Shown here piece by piece: positions 33,217 to 33,436 of a stretch of DNA of 33,436 bases. Origin of the DNA: Spirosoma spitsbergense DSM 19989 (GTDB lineage Bacteria; Bacteroidota; Bacteroidia; Cytophagales; Spirosomataceae). The position numbers and the translations under genes were made by a program. A model generated the notes under the pieces. The model ran no database searches. It was not told the origin of the DNA and worked only from the letters and a program-made list of their open reading frames with translations. The stretch is from contig NZ_KB893594.1 of assembly GCF_000374085.1 (NCBI RefSeq), positions 1 through 33,436 of the forward strand. The letters run 5' to 3'. How positions within the stretch are numbered: the first letter of the stretch is position 1; each line of letters opens with the position of its first letter.

Positions 33217-33436
33217 GCGTAAGCGGTAAATCGGCACCAAAGCTTTTCGGTGCCGATTGCCTGTTCGGGGTACCCACCGTTTGAGAAAAAGAGGCACCCA
33301 ATGGGGCCAATTCCTCAGTAACGACAACAAGAAGTCATACACCAAAGCGACCATCCCCAATAACTTCAGCCTGTTCTCCCAGAACCAAAGTCGAGGTGAC
33401 TCCAGCCCCAATTCGGCTTTTCCCGCCCGAAAAGCC
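33160..33436 (-). CDS. IS4-like transposase, C-terminal part (runs off right edge)
   Basis: The minus-strand frame is open from the window edge to TGA at 33160-33162 (about 91 residues). It contains AELGLESPRLWFWENRLKLL and MVALVYDFLLSLL, a pattern typical of the C-terminal end of IS4-type DDE transposases in Bacteroidota (the conserved YREK-like region would lie just outside). It has no relation to the transposase at the left edge. The element's terminal repeat must lie near 33100-33160, but one end alone does not define it. Confidence 0.68.
   Translation of the reverse strand, partial: AFRAGKAELGLESPRLWFWENRLKLLGMVALVYDFLLSLLRNWPHWVPLFLKRWVPRTGNRHRKALVPIYRLRSAITNALMVAFAITQNSG

Noticed and set aside
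1..33436. The window as a composite transposon bounded by two insertion sequences
   Set aside because: The left and right transposase fragments belong to different families (IS5-like and IS4-like), so they cannot mobilise the segment together.

Overview
The window is a bacterial chromosome segment, most likely from a Bacteroidota member of the Cytophagales (Spirosoma-like). The evidence is the gene content (long NagB/PIG-L fusion, DUF5009-type acyltransferase, MBL/double-rhodanese sulfur operon, NarK with an Alginate_exp-type porin), few strong Shine-Dalgarno sites, and TAnnTTTG-like promoter elements. The genus is an inference from protein style; no rRNA or tRNA is present.

Layout. (1) 1-233: start of an IS5-like transposase running off the left edge. 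(2) 291-4671, minus strand: a compact operon of a two-subunit molybdenum hydroxylase (2Fe-2S subunit, then Tat-exported Mo subunit), a MocA-like molybdenum cofactor nucleotidyltransferase, ruvX and def. (3) 4808-8128, plus: a Gfo/Idh/MocA oxidoreductase and a NagB/PIG-L fusion. (4) 8129-9334: a higBA toxin-antitoxin cassette lying between nagB and a second, synonymously diverged copy of the last 46 bases of nagB, which looks like an insertion or recombination scar. (5) 9335-11313, plus: an unusual protein with a TIR/deoxyribosyltransferase-like C-terminus and a membrane acyltransferase.

(6) 11321-26560 is a nitrate/nitrite assimilation island. On the minus strand lie a NarL-like regulator, a NarX-like histidine kinase, nirD and nirB. 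Diverging on the plus strand are cobA (siroheme synthesis for NirB), an outer-membrane porin, the NarK/NrtP transporter, a 1202-residue nitrate reductase fused to a NirB-like FAD/BFD module, a protein combining a sulfite/nitrite-reductase-like scaffold with a C-terminal rubredoxin, and a small membrane-anchored protein. Together they give sensing, uptake across both membranes, reduction of nitrate to nitrite to ammonium, and the special cofactor. The long leader before the porin can form several competing helices.

(7) 26630-29503: an exported M16 zinc peptidase. (8) 29685-33035, minus: a reactive-sulfur operon (TauE/SafE exporter, CstB-like persulfide dioxygenase/rhodanese, two YeeE/YedE proteins). 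(9) 33160 to the right edge: the C-terminus of a second, different transposase, which may cut off a small divergent reading frame upstream of the sulfur operon.

The most notable items are the nagB-tail duplication around higBA, the 9335 effector-like protein, the SIR-like/rubredoxin protein beside the fused nitrate reductase, the hairpin repeat that supplies the reductase's C-terminus, and the structured leader at 17601-18015.
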